Counted from the first letter of the stretch, positions 6,931 to 15,413 are shown. The stretch is 23,429 nucleotides of DNA from an uncultured Mollicutes bacterium (GCA_900538885.1 UQAI01000025.1:1-23429); one strand, 5' to 3'. The notes: generated by a model from the sequence alone, not told the origin. Numbers and translations are program-made.

Positions 6931-8631
6931 ATGAGTAGTTTTCAGATATTAATGTATGCCTTTGGAGGTATGGCTATTTTCCTTTACGGTATATATATAA
7001 TGGGGGATGCCTTAAAAGGTCTTGCAGGGAATAGACTAAGAACAATAATAGAAAAATCCACAAATAAAGTATGGAAAGGAATTCTAGTTGGTTTTGTTCT
7101 TACCGCAATAATTCAATCATCATCAGGTTTAACCGCAATAGTTATCAGTTTGATTGCAGCGGGACTTATGACACTACCTCAAGCTATCCCAGTAATAATG
7201 GGAGCGAATATAGGAACCACAGTAACTTCTATTTTAGTTGGTTTTGATATTGGTGGAATATCATTAATATTTGTAACAATAGGTGTTATAATTGTTTTCT
7301 TTATTAAACAAAAGAAAATACATTATATGGGTCTTACTATCCTTGGATTCGGATTACTTTTCTTCGGTCTTGATACAATGGATTTAGGATTAAAAGAAAT
7401 AGTAAATAATCCATCATTTACCGATATTGTAAAAACACTAGATAATCCAGCTTTAGGCATTCTAGCCGGTGTAGTACTTACAGCAGTAGTTCAGTCGTCA
7501 TCAGCTTTAATTGCGATTGCACAACAAATATATGCGACCCCACTTGCTAGTGGAGCACACAGTATTTCTCTTATCGCAACCATTTCAATTATTATAGGTT
7601 CAAATATTGGTACTACAGTTACAGCACTTTTATCGTCACTTTCTTCATCAAGAAACGCCAAACGTGCTGCTCTTGCTCATCTATTATTTAATATAACAGG
7701 TTGTATTATTTTTGTTATTCTATTATATCCATTTAGCAATTTAATGCAAATGATGGAGGATAACATCCCATATTTTACAAAAAACCCTGCACATGTAATT
7801 GCGGTTGTACACATTATATTCAATGTTGTGACTACATTTGTTCTTTGTTGGTTTGTAAGGCTATTAGTTAAAATAGTTGAAAGAATAATTCCACTTACAG
7901 AATCAGAAAAATTAATTAAAGGTGTGGATAAATTAGAACCATCATTAATTGAACAAGCTCCTGTGTTAGCTATCGCAAATGCGAAAAAAGTTACAATAGA
8001 CATGTTCCAAATTGTTTTACAAATGTTTGATGATACTAAAAAGTATATTAATGGTAATGATAATAAACTATTTAATCGTATAAATAATTTAGAAGATGTA
8101 ACTGATAATTACGATAATAAACTTCATGACTACCTAGTTAAAGTATCTAGTTCAACACTTAGTTTTGTGGCTATTCATGAACAAGCAATTTGCTTTGATA
8201 CAATTAGAGATTTAGAGCGTATTGCCGACCACTTATTAAATCTTGCAGAATTCATGGAGGAACGTTATAGTAATAACTATATTTTCCAAGATGAAACATT
8301 AAATATGCTTAATCATTTATTAGAACTACTAACCGCAATGATTAATGATGCTTATGTCTCATTCAAAAACAACGACAAGAAAAGTGCAAGAAGAGTTAGA
8401 GCAACAGAACCTCAAATAGATGAATTAGAGAAAAAATATAGAAAAGCTGAAGTAAGTATCCTAACTAGTGGCGTCACTAACATTCTAAATGCGGACTTAC
8501 ACTTTGTTGATATTCTTGCCAATCTTGAACGTATTGGTGATCATTGCAATAATATAGCTGATAATATATTATTTGAAAGTCTTCACGACATAGAAGATGA
8601 AAATAACATAGATTTAAACATGTCTAAGTAA
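6931..8631 (+). CDS. Na+/phosphate symporter with C-terminal PhoU-like domain
   Basis: A 566-residue membrane transporter of the PNaS family (Na_Pi_cotrans). Two inverted-repeat halves each carry the hallmark QSSS: Q62-S65 in IIQSSSGLTAI and Q188-S191 in VVQSSSALIAI, each followed by a GxNIGTT segment (GANIGTTVTS and GSNIGTTVTA). About eight to nine membrane helices fill residues 1-315. The rest (about 345-555) is a cytoplasmic PhoU-like helical domain with DLERIADH and NLERIGDHCNNIAD, which match its metal-binding ExxxD repeats. AGGCAGGTGA precedes the ATG. It stands alone between two terminators. Phosphate uptake is the family role; the exact anion is inferred. Confidence 0.9.
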   Translation: MSSFQILMYAFGGMAIFLYGIYIMGDALKGLAGNRLRTIIEKSTNKVWKGILVGFVLTAIIQSSSGLTAIVISLIAAGLMTLPQAIPVIMGANIGTTVTSILVGFDIGGISLIFVTIGVIIVFFIKQKKIHYMGLTILGFGLLFFGLDTMDLGLKEIVNNPSFTDIVKTLDNPALGILAGVVLTAVVQSSSALIAIAQQIYATPLASGAHSISLIATISIIIGSNIGTTVTALLSSLSSSRNAKRAALAHLLFNITGCIIFVILLYPFSNLMQMMEDNIPYFTKNPAHVIAVVHIIFNVVTTFVLCWFVRLLVKIVERIIPLTESEKLIKGVDKLEPSLIEQAPVLAIANAKKVTIDMFQIVLQMFDDTKKYINGNDNKLFNRINNLEDVTDNYDNKLHDYLVKVSSSTLSFVAIHEQAICFDTIRDLERIADHLLNLAEFMEERYSNNYIFQDETLNMLNHLLELLTAMINDAYVSFKNNDKKSARRVRATEPQIDELEKKYRKAEVSILTSGVTNILNADLHFVDILANLERIGDHCNNIADNILFESLHDIEDENNIDLNMSK

Positions 8632-8645
8632 TTAGATGTGTTTTT
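8617..8645 (+). terminator. Terminator overlapping the transporter stop codon
   Basis: AACATGTCTAA (8617-8627) pairs with TTAGATGTGTT (8632-8642), with two G-U pairs, around the loop GTAA; T residues follow to 8645. The 5' arm is coding, and the stop codon (8629-8631) lies in the loop. Confidence 0.6.
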
Positions 8646-8725
8646 CTTTCCTCAATAATAATTTAATAATTAAAGATAAAAGAGCTAATGTGTATAATAA
8701 ATTAATTCTTTTAATTTCACATTTA

Positions 8726-8754
8726 TTGCGTAAAAGTTCTAAATGTGGTATATT
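8726..8754 (+). promoter_or_regulatory. Promoter of the padR unit
   Basis: TTGCGT (8726-8731), a 17-base spacer and TATATT (8749-8754), with TG at 8746-8747 as an extended -10. It lies about 30 bases before the PadR start codon. Confidence 0.6.
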
Positions 8755-8782
8755 ATAACTAATTAGATTAGGTAGGTGCATA

Positions 8783-9124
8783 ATGAAATATTCTAGTGAA
8801 ATGTTAAGAGGAAATACCGAAACCATAATTCTTGCAATACTAATAAAAGGAGACAGTTATGGTTATGCCGTACTAAAGAGTATTAACGACCAAGGTGGTG
8901 GTATTTTCGACTTAAAAGATGCAACAATTTATACAACAATTAAAAGAATGGAAAATGATGGTTTGATTACTACTTACTGGGGTGATGATTCTTCAACCGC
9001 AAGACGAAAGTATTATCATATTACTGATAAAGGCAAAAAGTATTATGAAGAAAAATTAATTGAGTGGCATGAGGTTAATCACGTTTTAAATAATTTAATT
9101 AAAGGGGGATCCGATAATGAATAA
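8783..9124 (+). CDS. PadR-family transcriptional regulator
   Basis: A 113-residue winged-helix protein. The opening MLRGNTETIILAIL, then GDSYGYAVLKSIN, the recognition region DLKDATIYTTIKRMENDGLI and the wing ending RRKYYHITDKGKKYY are all typical of PadR proteins. The C-terminal helix would form the dimer. It overlaps the next gene, a membrane protein, by eight bases. PadR-plus-membrane-protein pairs in Firmicutes are commonly self-controlled and often respond to drugs or envelope stress, but the ligand here is unknown. TAGGTAGG precedes the ATG. Confidence 0.9.
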   Translation: MKYSSEMLRGNTETIILAILIKGDSYGYAVLKSINDQGGGIFDLKDATIYTTIKRMENDGLITTYWGDDSSTARRKYYHITDKGKKYYEEKLIEWHEVNHVLNNLIKGGSDNE

Positions 9125-9905
9125 TTTAAAAACCATTAATAAAATTAAAAGAACAGTTGATCGTAAATTTTCATATTATCCAGAAACTAAAGAAGTCTTA
9201 GATTTAAAAGAAGAATTGTTATCAATAATGATGGATAAATATAATGATTTAGCAGATGTTCCAGAAAAGCAAAAATATCGTGAATGTATGGAGATTATGT
9301 CTTCATATAAAGAAGTTTTACATGATATTGAAATAAAATCTTCACATCCAATTTTCAAGAATAAAATGCTTGCTTTTAGCATTTTTGGAACTATTTATTT
9401 TTTAACAGTTGTTATTGTATATTTGGCCATTAGTCAATTTGTCGTACATAGTTATCGCAGTACTTGTAGTATTGTTGTTATCCCAAGTATTATCTTTGTG
9501 TTAATAACTGCTATATATATGTTTATATACTGTAAAAAGATGAAACTGGAAGTATTAACTCGAATTTGTTTAGGATTATCATTCTTCGCACTTGCGGTTA
9601 CATTATATGTAGTGCCTTGTTTTTTTCTTGCTACAGTTAAACATATATATATATGGCACCCATCATGGCTGGTTTTTTTAGCAGTAGGATATATATATCT
9701 TTTAGTAGATAAATTAGTATATCCACATAGTTCTCCTAAAATGAGATTACTTAGAAACTGCTTAAATTTACTTGCTTTAGTTACAACAATTTATTTAACC
9801 ATTTCTTTCTTTATTGGTTATTGGAGTGTAACTTGGTTAATATTTGTTGTATGCTTATTAGGTTGTGAAGTCTATATCTTGTTATATATGAAGAGTAAAC
9901 TATAA
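9117..9905 (+). CDS. PadR-associated membrane protein with N-terminal helical cytoplasmic domain
   Basis: A 262-residue protein of unknown function. Residues 1-80 are charged and helical (ETKEVLDLKEELLSIMMDKY), similar in style to the prefix domains of PadR-linked permease-like or DUF1700-like proteins. Six hydrophobic segments follow, from about residue 86 to near the C terminus. No transport, catalytic or ATP-binding motif is visible. The start lies eight bases inside padR, behind AAAGGGGGAT, so the two are translationally coupled. By context it is probably the partner or target of the regulator, perhaps sensing or answering envelope stress; that is inference. Confidence 0.75.
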   Translation: MNNLKTINKIKRTVDRKFSYYPETKEVLDLKEELLSIMMDKYNDLADVPEKQKYRECMEIMSSYKEVLHDIEIKSSHPIFKNKMLAFSIFGTIYFLTVVIVYLAISQFVVHSYRSTCSIVVIPSIIFVLITAIYMFIYCKKMKLEVLTRICLGLSFFALAVTLYVVPCFFLATVKHIYIWHPSWLVFLAVGYIYLLVDKLVYPHSSPKMRLLRNCLNLLALVTTIYLTISFFIGYWSVTWLIFVVCLLGCEVYILLYMKSKL

Positions 9906-9913
9906 GGTGAAAT

Positions 9914-10660
9914 ATGAAAGTAATACAATCAGTTCAAAACGATATAATCAAAAATATAGATAAATTAAATGATAAGAAAACACGCATTAATAAACAAAAA
10001 TTTGTTGTAGAAGGGTATCATTTAGTTGAGGAAGCTTACAATCACGCATTATTAGAAGCTATCTTAACAACCAAAGAAGAAGATTTTAAAAAATATCAAA
10101 ATATTGACCAGTATTTAGTAAATGATCAAATTATTAAAAAACTATCTAGTACAGTCAATCCACAAGGTATAATTGGAATTGTTAAAATGCCTAAAGTATT
10201 ACCACTTGACTTAACTAAAAAAAATATTAAAATAGTATTACTAGAAAGTATAAACGATCCGGGTAATTTAGGTTCAATTATTAGGACAGCCGCAGCTCTT
10301 GGCTATGATGCCATATATATGTCTAGTGATACTGTTGATATATATAATGAAAAAACTTTACGAGCAACTCAAGGAGCAATTTTCAAGATTCCTTTCTATT
10401 ATGGTTCTTTAATTAATGCGGTAAAAAAACTAAAACAAAATGGAATTAAGTGTATCGGCACCAATCTTAAAAAATCAATTAGCATTGATAACTTTGTAAA
10501 AGAAAAGAAATTTAGTATCTGTTTTGGTAATGAAGCAAGAGGAATGTCAGAAGAACTATCTAATATGATGGATGTCAATGTGAAAATCCCTATGGAAAAT
10601 AAAGTTGAATCCCTTAATGTTCTTTCAGCATCAAGTATTGTAATGTATACCCTTAAATAG
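9914..10660 (+). CDS. TrmH/SpoU-family RNA 2'-O-methyltransferase
   Basis: A 248-residue SPOUT methyltransferase. The N-terminal 95 residues are a substrate-binding domain that starts with the typical NDKKTRINKQKFVVEG. The SAM-binding knot shows motif 1, ESINDPGNLGSIIRTA (from E111), motif 2, FGNEARGMSEEL (G205-N206-E207), and motif 3, IPMENKVESLNVLSASSI (about 229-246). These fit the rRNA 2'-O-methylating branch (RlmB/TsnR-like). The rRNA or tRNA position cannot be told from sequence. It starts eight bases after the membrane protein, behind AAGGTGA, so it probably shares the padR transcript. Confidence 0.9.
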   Translation: MKVIQSVQNDIIKNIDKLNDKKTRINKQKFVVEGYHLVEEAYNHALLEAILTTKEEDFKKYQNIDQYLVNDQIIKKLSSTVNPQGIIGIVKMPKVLPLDLTKKNIKIVLLESINDPGNLGSIIRTAAALGYDAIYMSSDTVDIYNEKTLRATQGAIFKIPFYYGSLINAVKKLKQNGIKCIGTNLKKSISIDNFVKEKKFSICFGNEARGMSEELSNMMDVNVKIPMENKVESLNVLSASSIVMYTLK

Positions 10661-10688
10661 TTTAGGATATAATATAGAAGGTGATTAT

Positions 10689-11567
10689 ATGATGTATGAT
10701 GTAATTATAATAGGTAAAGGTCCTGCAGGCATATCAACAAGTCTTTATGCAAGAAGAAGTAATTTAAATGTATTAGTTATTGGTTTAGATGATAGTGCTT
10801 TATTAAAGGCTAAGGTAATTGATAATTATTATGGTACTCCCCATATTGATGGTAAAGAGTTACTCCAAAATGGTATTACTCAAGCTATGAATCTTGGAGT
10901 AGAAATTAAAACTGAAGAAGTAATATCAATTAGAAAAACTGAAAGTAACGAATTCCCACAATTTGAAGTAACTACACTTACTAATAAGTATTTATCAAAA
11001 GCAGTAGTTATCGCAAGTGGTACTAAACGTACACTTCCAGATATTGCGAACTTAAAAGAATATAAAGATAAAAACTTAAGTTATTGTGCAGTTTGTGATG
11101 GTTTCTTTTATCGAGGCAGAACTGCTTATGTGTTAGGTGATGGAACATATGCGGTGAGCGAAGCTTTAGAACTTGAAAAAAATGCAAAAGAAGTAGTAAT
11201 TCTAACAAATGGTAAAAACTTAACAGTAACTAGTAATAAGATTAAAGTTGAAACTAGAAAAATAAAAGCCTTCAAAGGTGAAGATAGATTATCACAAATA
11301 GTATTTGAAGATGAAGATACCATAAATGTTCCAAGCTTATTTATTGCCTGGAAGAATGCAGGTGGATATGATTTTGCGAGAAAACTTGGAGCCTCCATTC
11401 AAAATGATAAAATAGAAGTAAACCCAAAAATGGAAACTAGTATTCCTGGCTTATATGCTTGTGGTGATGTAGTTGGTTCTCCTTTTCAAGTAGCTAAAGC
11501 CGTATATGAAGGTGAAATTGCTGGCACAAATTGTAGTGATTATTTAAAAAATAATAGAAATGCATAA
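10689..11567 (+). CDS. TrxB-like flavin disulfide reductase, atypical pyridine-nucleotide site
   Basis: A 292-residue FAD protein with the fold and order of low-molecular-weight thioredoxin reductase, slightly shorter than the usual 310. FAD is bound by GKGPAG at the N terminus and by GLYACGDVVG near the C terminus. The redox-active pair is C133-A-V-C136 in YCAVCDGF. The second nucleotide domain keeps a GxGxxA-like LGDGTYA, but the NADPH-phosphate motif HRRxxxR of classical TrxB is missing: the equivalent segment reads ILTNGKNLTV. The donor may thus be NADH, ferredoxin or another flavoprotein. A convergent thioredoxin gene is the likely partner. ATG at 10692 is an equally possible start, because AAGGTGA ends at 10684. 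Confidence 0.85.
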   Translation: MMYDVIIIGKGPAGISTSLYARRSNLNVLVIGLDDSALLKAKVIDNYYGTPHIDGKELLQNGITQAMNLGVEIKTEEVISIRKTESNEFPQFEVTTLTNKYLSKAVVIASGTKRTLPDIANLKEYKDKNLSYCAVCDGFFYRGRTAYVLGDGTYAVSEALELEKNAKEVVILTNGKNLTVTSNKIKVETRKIKAFKGEDRLSQIVFEDEDTINVPSLFIAWKNAGGYDFARKLGASIQNDKIEVNPKMETSIPGLYACGDVVGSPFQVAKAVYEGEIAGTNCSDYLKNNRNA

Positions 11568-11568
11568 T

Positions 11569-11605
11569 AAAAAGCGATTAGATATCATATCTAACCGCTT
11601 TTTTT
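11569..11605. terminator. Bidirectional terminator between the reductase and thioredoxin genes
   Basis: A 15-bp stem (arms 11571-11585 and 11587-11601 with one mismatch, G-U on the minus transcript) has an A-run on its left and a T-run on its right. It can end both the plus-strand reductase transcript and the minus-strand thioredoxin transcript. It fills almost the whole 40-base gap. Confidence 0.85.
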
Positions 11606-11607
11606 GA

Positions 11608-11919
11608 TTAAAGATGTGCTTTAATTTTTTCTTCTACATCACTTTCAGATTTAAAACCTACAAATTGATCAATGACTTTACCTTCTTTAAACATAATTAC
11701 GTGAGGAATACTATATATACCATATACTTCACATAAATGGTGGTTGTCATCAACATTTACTTTTACCACTTTTAAGTCACTGTAATTTTCGCTAACCTTT
11801 TCTAATACTGGCTTTAGCATTTGACAAGGTCCACACCAATCAGCATAGAAATCGACAACTGTTAATTTAGGCTCATCTAAAACTTCTTGTTTAAATTCAT
11901 TTTCATTTATTTGTTTCAT
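11608..11919 (-). CDS. trxA: Thioredoxin
   Basis: A 103-residue cytoplasmic thioredoxin that reduces protein disulfides. The active site is W28-C29-G30-P31-C32 in FYADWCGPC, and the cis-proline loop is YSIPHVIMF. Length and fold order are standard, and there is no signal peptide. AAGGAGG lies just upstream of the ATG. It follows the nucleoside kinase gene by 37 bases and may be read through from it. A TATAAT across the kinase stop has no convincing -35. It faces the TrxB-like gene across a shared terminator, so the two probably work together. Confidence 0.95.
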   Translation of the reverse strand: MKQINENEFKQEVLDEPKLTVVDFYADWCGPCQMLKPVLEKVSENYSDLKVVKVNVDDNHHLCEVYGIYSIPHVIMFKEGKVIDQFVGFKSESDVEEKIKAHL

Positions 11920-11956
11920 AAATTCCTCCTTAATAGTGTTTGTAAAATAAGATTAA

Positions 11957-13615
11957 TTATACATTAAAGCAACTACCACCGATGAATTCTCGTAGTAAAG
12001 AATTACAAGGAATAATACTCTCATCATCAATTGGTCTAAAATATTTTAGATATTTAATTAAACGATTGGCTACTAGATATTCAGGATCAGTTGGTTTGAT
12101 TTCACGTAATGCAGGAAGAGCATGCGTTCTTAATACCGCGAGTTCATAAGTTAACTCAGAATTAAAGACATAGTTGGCACCTTCTTGATTTGGATAAATC
12201 CATCTGAACTCACCTTCGCGAACAGATTGCCACATGTCAATAGTACCAGCAGCTGGACAATTTCTAAATTTCATGTCTCTAACTATTCTTCTAATTAAGC
12301 GTAAATCAGTAGTACTTAATGGTGAATGATTGTCAATGTTAATCTGAACTTGTGGAGCTATATAAATTTTAAATTTTTGATGTTTTGGAATTGATGAAGT
12401 AAGTTTTTCATTTAAGGCGTGAATACCTTCAATAATGATTGGGCTATTAGCATCAACTCTTATAGTTGGACCTGCTTCTCTTTTACCAGTAGTAAAATTA
12501 AAGTATGGAAGAGTGACTTCTTCACCATTAATAAGGTCAAATAAATTTTGATTGAATAATTCAATATCCAAAGTATTGATATGTTCTAAATCAACATTTT
12601 CAATAGTTGTATTTTGAATTCTTGCAATTTCAGATTTAGTAAGATAATAGTTATCCATTGAAATCATTACAGGATTAATACCTCTTGACATTAACTCAAT
12701 TCTTAAACGATTACAGAAAGTGGTTTTACCACTAGAACTAGGACCAGCAATACAGATTAGACGAATATTCTCAATATCTTTATGAATAATTTCACCAAGT
12801 TCCGCAAGCATATTTGTGTGTTTAGTTTCACACATTTGAATGAAATCTACAATATTACCCGATTCAATTTTTTGGTTAATATCAACAATGGTTTGAGTCT
12901 TTGTTTTTTGTCCCCAAATGTATGCTTGTTTTAACGTTTTACCATAAGTTGATTCTTCTGAAAATTCTGGTATTTTAGCATTTAACTCATAGCGTGGATA
13001 TTGAATAATTAAACCTGGACTGTAAGGACGAATAATATAATTCTTCAAGCATCCCGTTGATGGAACTACATATCCATGCATATAATCATAGTAATCGCCA
13101 ATTTTATGAAGGTGAATATTACTATCAGGTCGATATTTTAAAATAGCAATTTTATCAGTATGGCCATATTTAGTATATATATCAATAGCTTCTTGAGTAG
13201 TTACAGTAACACGTTCTATAGGAAGATTTAAAGAAATAATTCTATTTACTTCTCTTTTAATGTCTTCACAAAACTTAGTTAAATGAACAGTTTTATCAAG
13301 GATCTGACAAAAGATTGAACGAGATACGTTATAACTAAATCTAATCTTTAAAGTAGGATAAAGGCTGTGACATGCCATCGCAATAACAAGTCTTAAACTT
13401 GCTTCATACGCCTTTCCACCTTCAATATTGTCAAGACCAATAAACTGAATTTTGGCGTTATTTTGCTTTTCAGTTAATGCAAATCGTAGCTCTTTAATTT
13501 GACGATTAATCTTACACACGCAGTAGTTTGTTTTTTCGCTTTCTGGTAAAAGGTCAAGAACGCGTGTTCCTTCTTGTACTTCTACATTTTGATTGTTGAT
13601 GTTGATGTTTATCAT
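11957..13615 (-). CDS. Nucleoside kinase (uridine kinase-like) with N-terminal TGS and threonyl-tRNA-synthetase-like SAD domain
   Basis: A 552-residue protein. The N terminus is a ubiquitin-like TGS domain (about 1-60), followed by a region like the second additional domain of ThrRS/AlaRS (about 65-220). The C-terminal half is a P-loop kinase related to uridine kinase/phosphoribulokinase, with Walker A GPSSSGKTT near residue 290, MISMDNYYL, and the IIIEGIHALN segment. This architecture is a known Firmicutes family annotated as nucleoside kinase; its exact substrate is not certain. ATG is preceded by AAAGGGGG. The gene diverges from the nusA operon and is followed by trxA. Domain borders are estimates. 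Confidence 0.85.
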   Translation of the reverse strand: MINININNQNVEVQEGTRVLDLLPESEKTNYCVCKINRQIKELRFALTEKQNNAKIQFIGLDNIEGGKAYEASLRLVIAMACHSLYPTLKIRFSYNVSRSIFCQILDKTVHLTKFCEDIKREVNRIISLNLPIERVTVTTQEAIDIYTKYGHTDKIAILKYRPDSNIHLHKIGDYYDYMHGYVVPSTGCLKNYIIRPYSPGLIIQYPRYELNAKIPEFSEESTYGKTLKQAYIWGQKTKTQTIVDINQKIESGNIVDFIQMCETKHTNMLAELGEIIHKDIENIRLICIAGPSSSGKTTFCNRLRIELMSRGINPVMISMDNYYLTKSEIARIQNTTIENVDLEHINTLDIELFNQNLFDLINGEEVTLPYFNFTTGKREAGPTIRVDANSPIIIEGIHALNEKLTSSIPKHQKFKIYIAPQVQINIDNHSPLSTTDLRLIRRIVRDMKFRNCPAAGTIDMWQSVREGEFRWIYPNQEGANYVFNSELTYELAVLRTHALPALREIKPTDPEYLVANRLIKYLKYFRPIDDESIIPCNSLLREFIGGSCFNV

Positions 13616-13645
13616 AAATCAACCCCCTTTCGTTTCTTTATATAT

Positions 13646-13673
13646 ATTATATCAAAAATTGAAAATAATTCAA
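13646..13673 (-). promoter_or_regulatory. Promoter of the kinase-trxA unit
   Basis: On the minus strand, TTGAAT (13668-13673), a 16-base spacer and TATAAT (13646-13651), with TGA just before the -10 giving an extended element. The transcript would begin about 25 bases before the kinase start codon. Confidence 0.65.
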
Positions 13674-13743
13674 GTAATTGAATATATGATAGGAAAAATT
13701 CATTAATTAAAATATAAATTATAGAATCCATAAATAGTTTTAT

Positions 13744-13773
13744 TTGACTTTTAATTATCATTTATGGTATAAT
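13744..13773 (+). promoter_or_regulatory. Promoter of the rimP-nusA-infB operon
   Basis: TTGACT (13744-13749), an 18-base spacer and TATAAT (13768-13773), with TG at 13765-13766. It is the best sigma-A promoter in the window and gives a leader of about 65 bases before rimP. Confidence 0.75.
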
Positions 13774-13794
13774 AATGATGTAATAAGTTATGGT

Positions 13795-13821
13795 GGTGAG
13801 CATTTAAATGGCTCACCTTTT
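13795..13821 (+). promoter_or_regulatory. Leader hairpin with short U tract, possible NusA-responsive attenuator
   Basis: GGTGAGC (13795-13801) and GCTCACC (13811-13817) form a perfect 7-bp stem with a nine-base loop, followed directly by TTTT and then A-rich sequence. It lies in the 5' leader, before the rimP ribosome site (TAGGAG, 13829-13834). A GC-strong stem with a broken U tract is the form expected of a weak terminator that needs NusA. A NusA-dependent terminator is known in the corresponding Bacillus leader. The role here is inferred. Confidence 0.6.
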
Positions 13822-13843
13822 AAATGTATAGGAGCATAGTATA

Positions 13844-14338
13844 ATGATTAATTTAGAAGAAATGAAAAAATTAGCTCTACCAATAATTGAAAAATATCAT
13901 AAAATATTGGTTAGTCTAAAAAAAGTAAAAGAATTTGGTATCAACAAAATAGTATTTACCATTGATGATCCTGAAACCTTTATTTTAGATATTGATGAAG
14001 TAGCATCAATTAATGAAGAAATATTAGATGCAATTAATGATTTAATTCCTGATGGCTATTATCTTGAAGTATCTAGCTTAGGGGCAGAACGTGAACTAAT
14101 AACTGATGAAGATTATAAACGTGCAATTAATCAGTATATATATGTTTCAACATATCAAAAAGTAGAAAATGCTAGCAACTTAAAAGAGTTTTACGGATAT
14201 TTAAAATCTTATGATGATGAAAAAATAATAATAGATGCTATCATTAAAACAAGAACTAAGGAAATAATAATAACACGTAGTAATATTGCGAAAATAAGAC
14301 TCGCAGTTAATTTTAAGGAGAGTGAAGAAAATGATTAG
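13844..14338 (+). CDS. rimP: Ribosome maturation factor RimP
   Basis: A 164-residue protein needed for assembly of the 30S subunit. The N-terminal alpha/beta domain ends with the conserved YYLEVSSLGAERELI, and the C-terminal Sm-like barrel contains YIYVSTYQ and the IAKIRLAVNF strand. Length and position directly before nusA are usual. It overlaps nusA by eight bases, so the two are co-translated. The start is set by TAGGAG at 13829-13834. Confidence 0.9.
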   Translation: MINLEEMKKLALPIIEKYHKILVSLKKVKEFGINKIVFTIDDPETFILDIDEVASINEEILDAINDLIPDGYYLEVSSLGAERELITDEDYKRAINQYIYVSTYQKVENASNLKEFYGYLKSYDDEKIIIDAIIKTRTKEIIITRSNIAKIRLAVNFKESEEND

Positions 14339-15413
14339 TAAAGGATTTTATGAAGAACTTGAAGTTATAGCCAATGAAAGACACTTAGATTTACAAGATG
14401 TATTTAAATCAGTAGAAACAGCATTGATTAAAGCCTGTCAATTAGAAGGCGCAAAAGGTGAAATTAATATAGAATTCAATGAAGAACAAAAGAAAATAAG
14501 AGTTTTCCAAACTTTCCATGTTGTTGAAGAAATTGATCCTGAAGGTCCGGAAGGTCAAATTTTACTTGATGAAGCTAAAGAAATGCGTGCAAGAGTTAAA
14601 GTTGGTCAAGACTTTAGAACAGAGATTAGTATTGGTTCAATCGGACGTAAAGGCGCAACTCGTTTCAAACAAATTTTCATTCAAAGTTTAAAAGAACTAA
14701 GTGGTAAGAGAGCATACGAATATTTCAAAGATAAAGAAGGCGAAATCATTACCGCAACAATTATTAGTGTTAATAACCATATAGTTGTTTTAAATATTGG
14801 AATGGATACAAGTACAATTTTACCTATTGATGAAACACTACCTGGTGAATCATATCAAGTAGGCACACAATTAAAGGTATGTATAACTAAAGTTGAAGAA
14901 ACTGGTCGTGGCCCTAAAGTATTTGTTTCACGCACACACCGTGATATTATTAAACGTTTATTTGAAACTTATATTCCTGAAATCGCAAGTGGCGTTATTG
15001 AAGTTATTGCGATTGCACGTGAACCAGGAAGTAGAACTAAAATAGGTATTAAGTCTAATAACATCAATGTTGATGCGAAAGGAGCATGCCTTGGCCCATC
15101 AGGAAGTAGAATCAAACAAATTAATGAAGCCCTAAATGGCGAAAAAATTGATATTTTTGAATGGAATGATAATCCAATTAAATTAATAGCTGAGGCTCTT
15201 ACGCCTGCTAAAGTTATCAGTGTTCTAACTGATGAAGAAGAAAAGAAATGTATTGCGATTGTCCCTGATAATCAATATTCACTTGCGATTGGTAGAGGCG
15301 GTCAAAATGCTCGTTTAGCTTCTCAAGTTACAGGCTGGAAAATAGATATCAAGAATGAAGATAAAGCATATGAATTAGGCATTAAATTTAAACCTAATGT
15401 TTACACTATTTAG
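14331..15413 (+). CDS. nusA: Transcription termination/antitermination factor NusA
   Basis: A 360-residue RNA polymerase-binding factor that promotes pausing and termination. Domains in order are an N-terminal RNAP-binding domain (1-125), an S1 domain (about 130-200, EGEIITATIISVNNHIVVL), and KH1 and KH2 (about 200-345), with GPSGSRIKQI and GRGGQNARLASQVTGW as the RNA-binding signatures. The acidic repeats of E. coli NusA are absent, as is normal in Firmicutes. The frame is open from GTG 14322, but AAGGAG at 14315-14320 fits the ATG at 14331. It may regulate its own operon through the leader hairpin. Confidence 0.95.
   Translation: MISKGFYEELEVIANERHLDLQDVFKSVETALIKACQLEGAKGEINIEFNEEQKKIRVFQTFHVVEEIDPEGPEGQILLDEAKEMRARVKVGQDFRTEISIGSIGRKGATRFKQIFIQSLKELSGKRAYEYFKDKEGEIITATIISVNNHIVVLNIGMDTSTILPIDETLPGESYQVGTQLKVCITKVEETGRGPKVFVSRTHRDIIKRLFETYIPEIASGVIEVIAIAREPGSRTKIGIKSNNINVDAKGACLGPSGSRIKQINEALNGEKIDIFEWNDNPIKLIAEALTPAKVISVLTDEEEKKCIAIVPDNQYSLAIGRGGQNARLASQVTGWKIDIKNEDKAYELGIKFKPNVYTI

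Noticed and set aside
7677..8003. A 108-codon frame antisense to the transporter gene.
   Set aside because: It mirrors the codon phase of a clear transporter, with no start signal or recognisable domain.
8632..8826. A 64-codon minus-strand frame between the transporter and padR.
   Set aside because: It crosses the padR promoter and start and has no ribosome site or family resemblance.
10668..10673. TATAAT just before the TrxB-like gene, as a possible separate promoter.
   Set aside because: No -35 at a usual distance, no TGn extension, and the start would fall in the ribosome site. Co-transcription from upstream is simpler.
13774..13843. A metabolite riboswitch in the rimP leader.
   Set aside because: The leader is only about 65 bases with one simple hairpin; no known riboswitch core fits.
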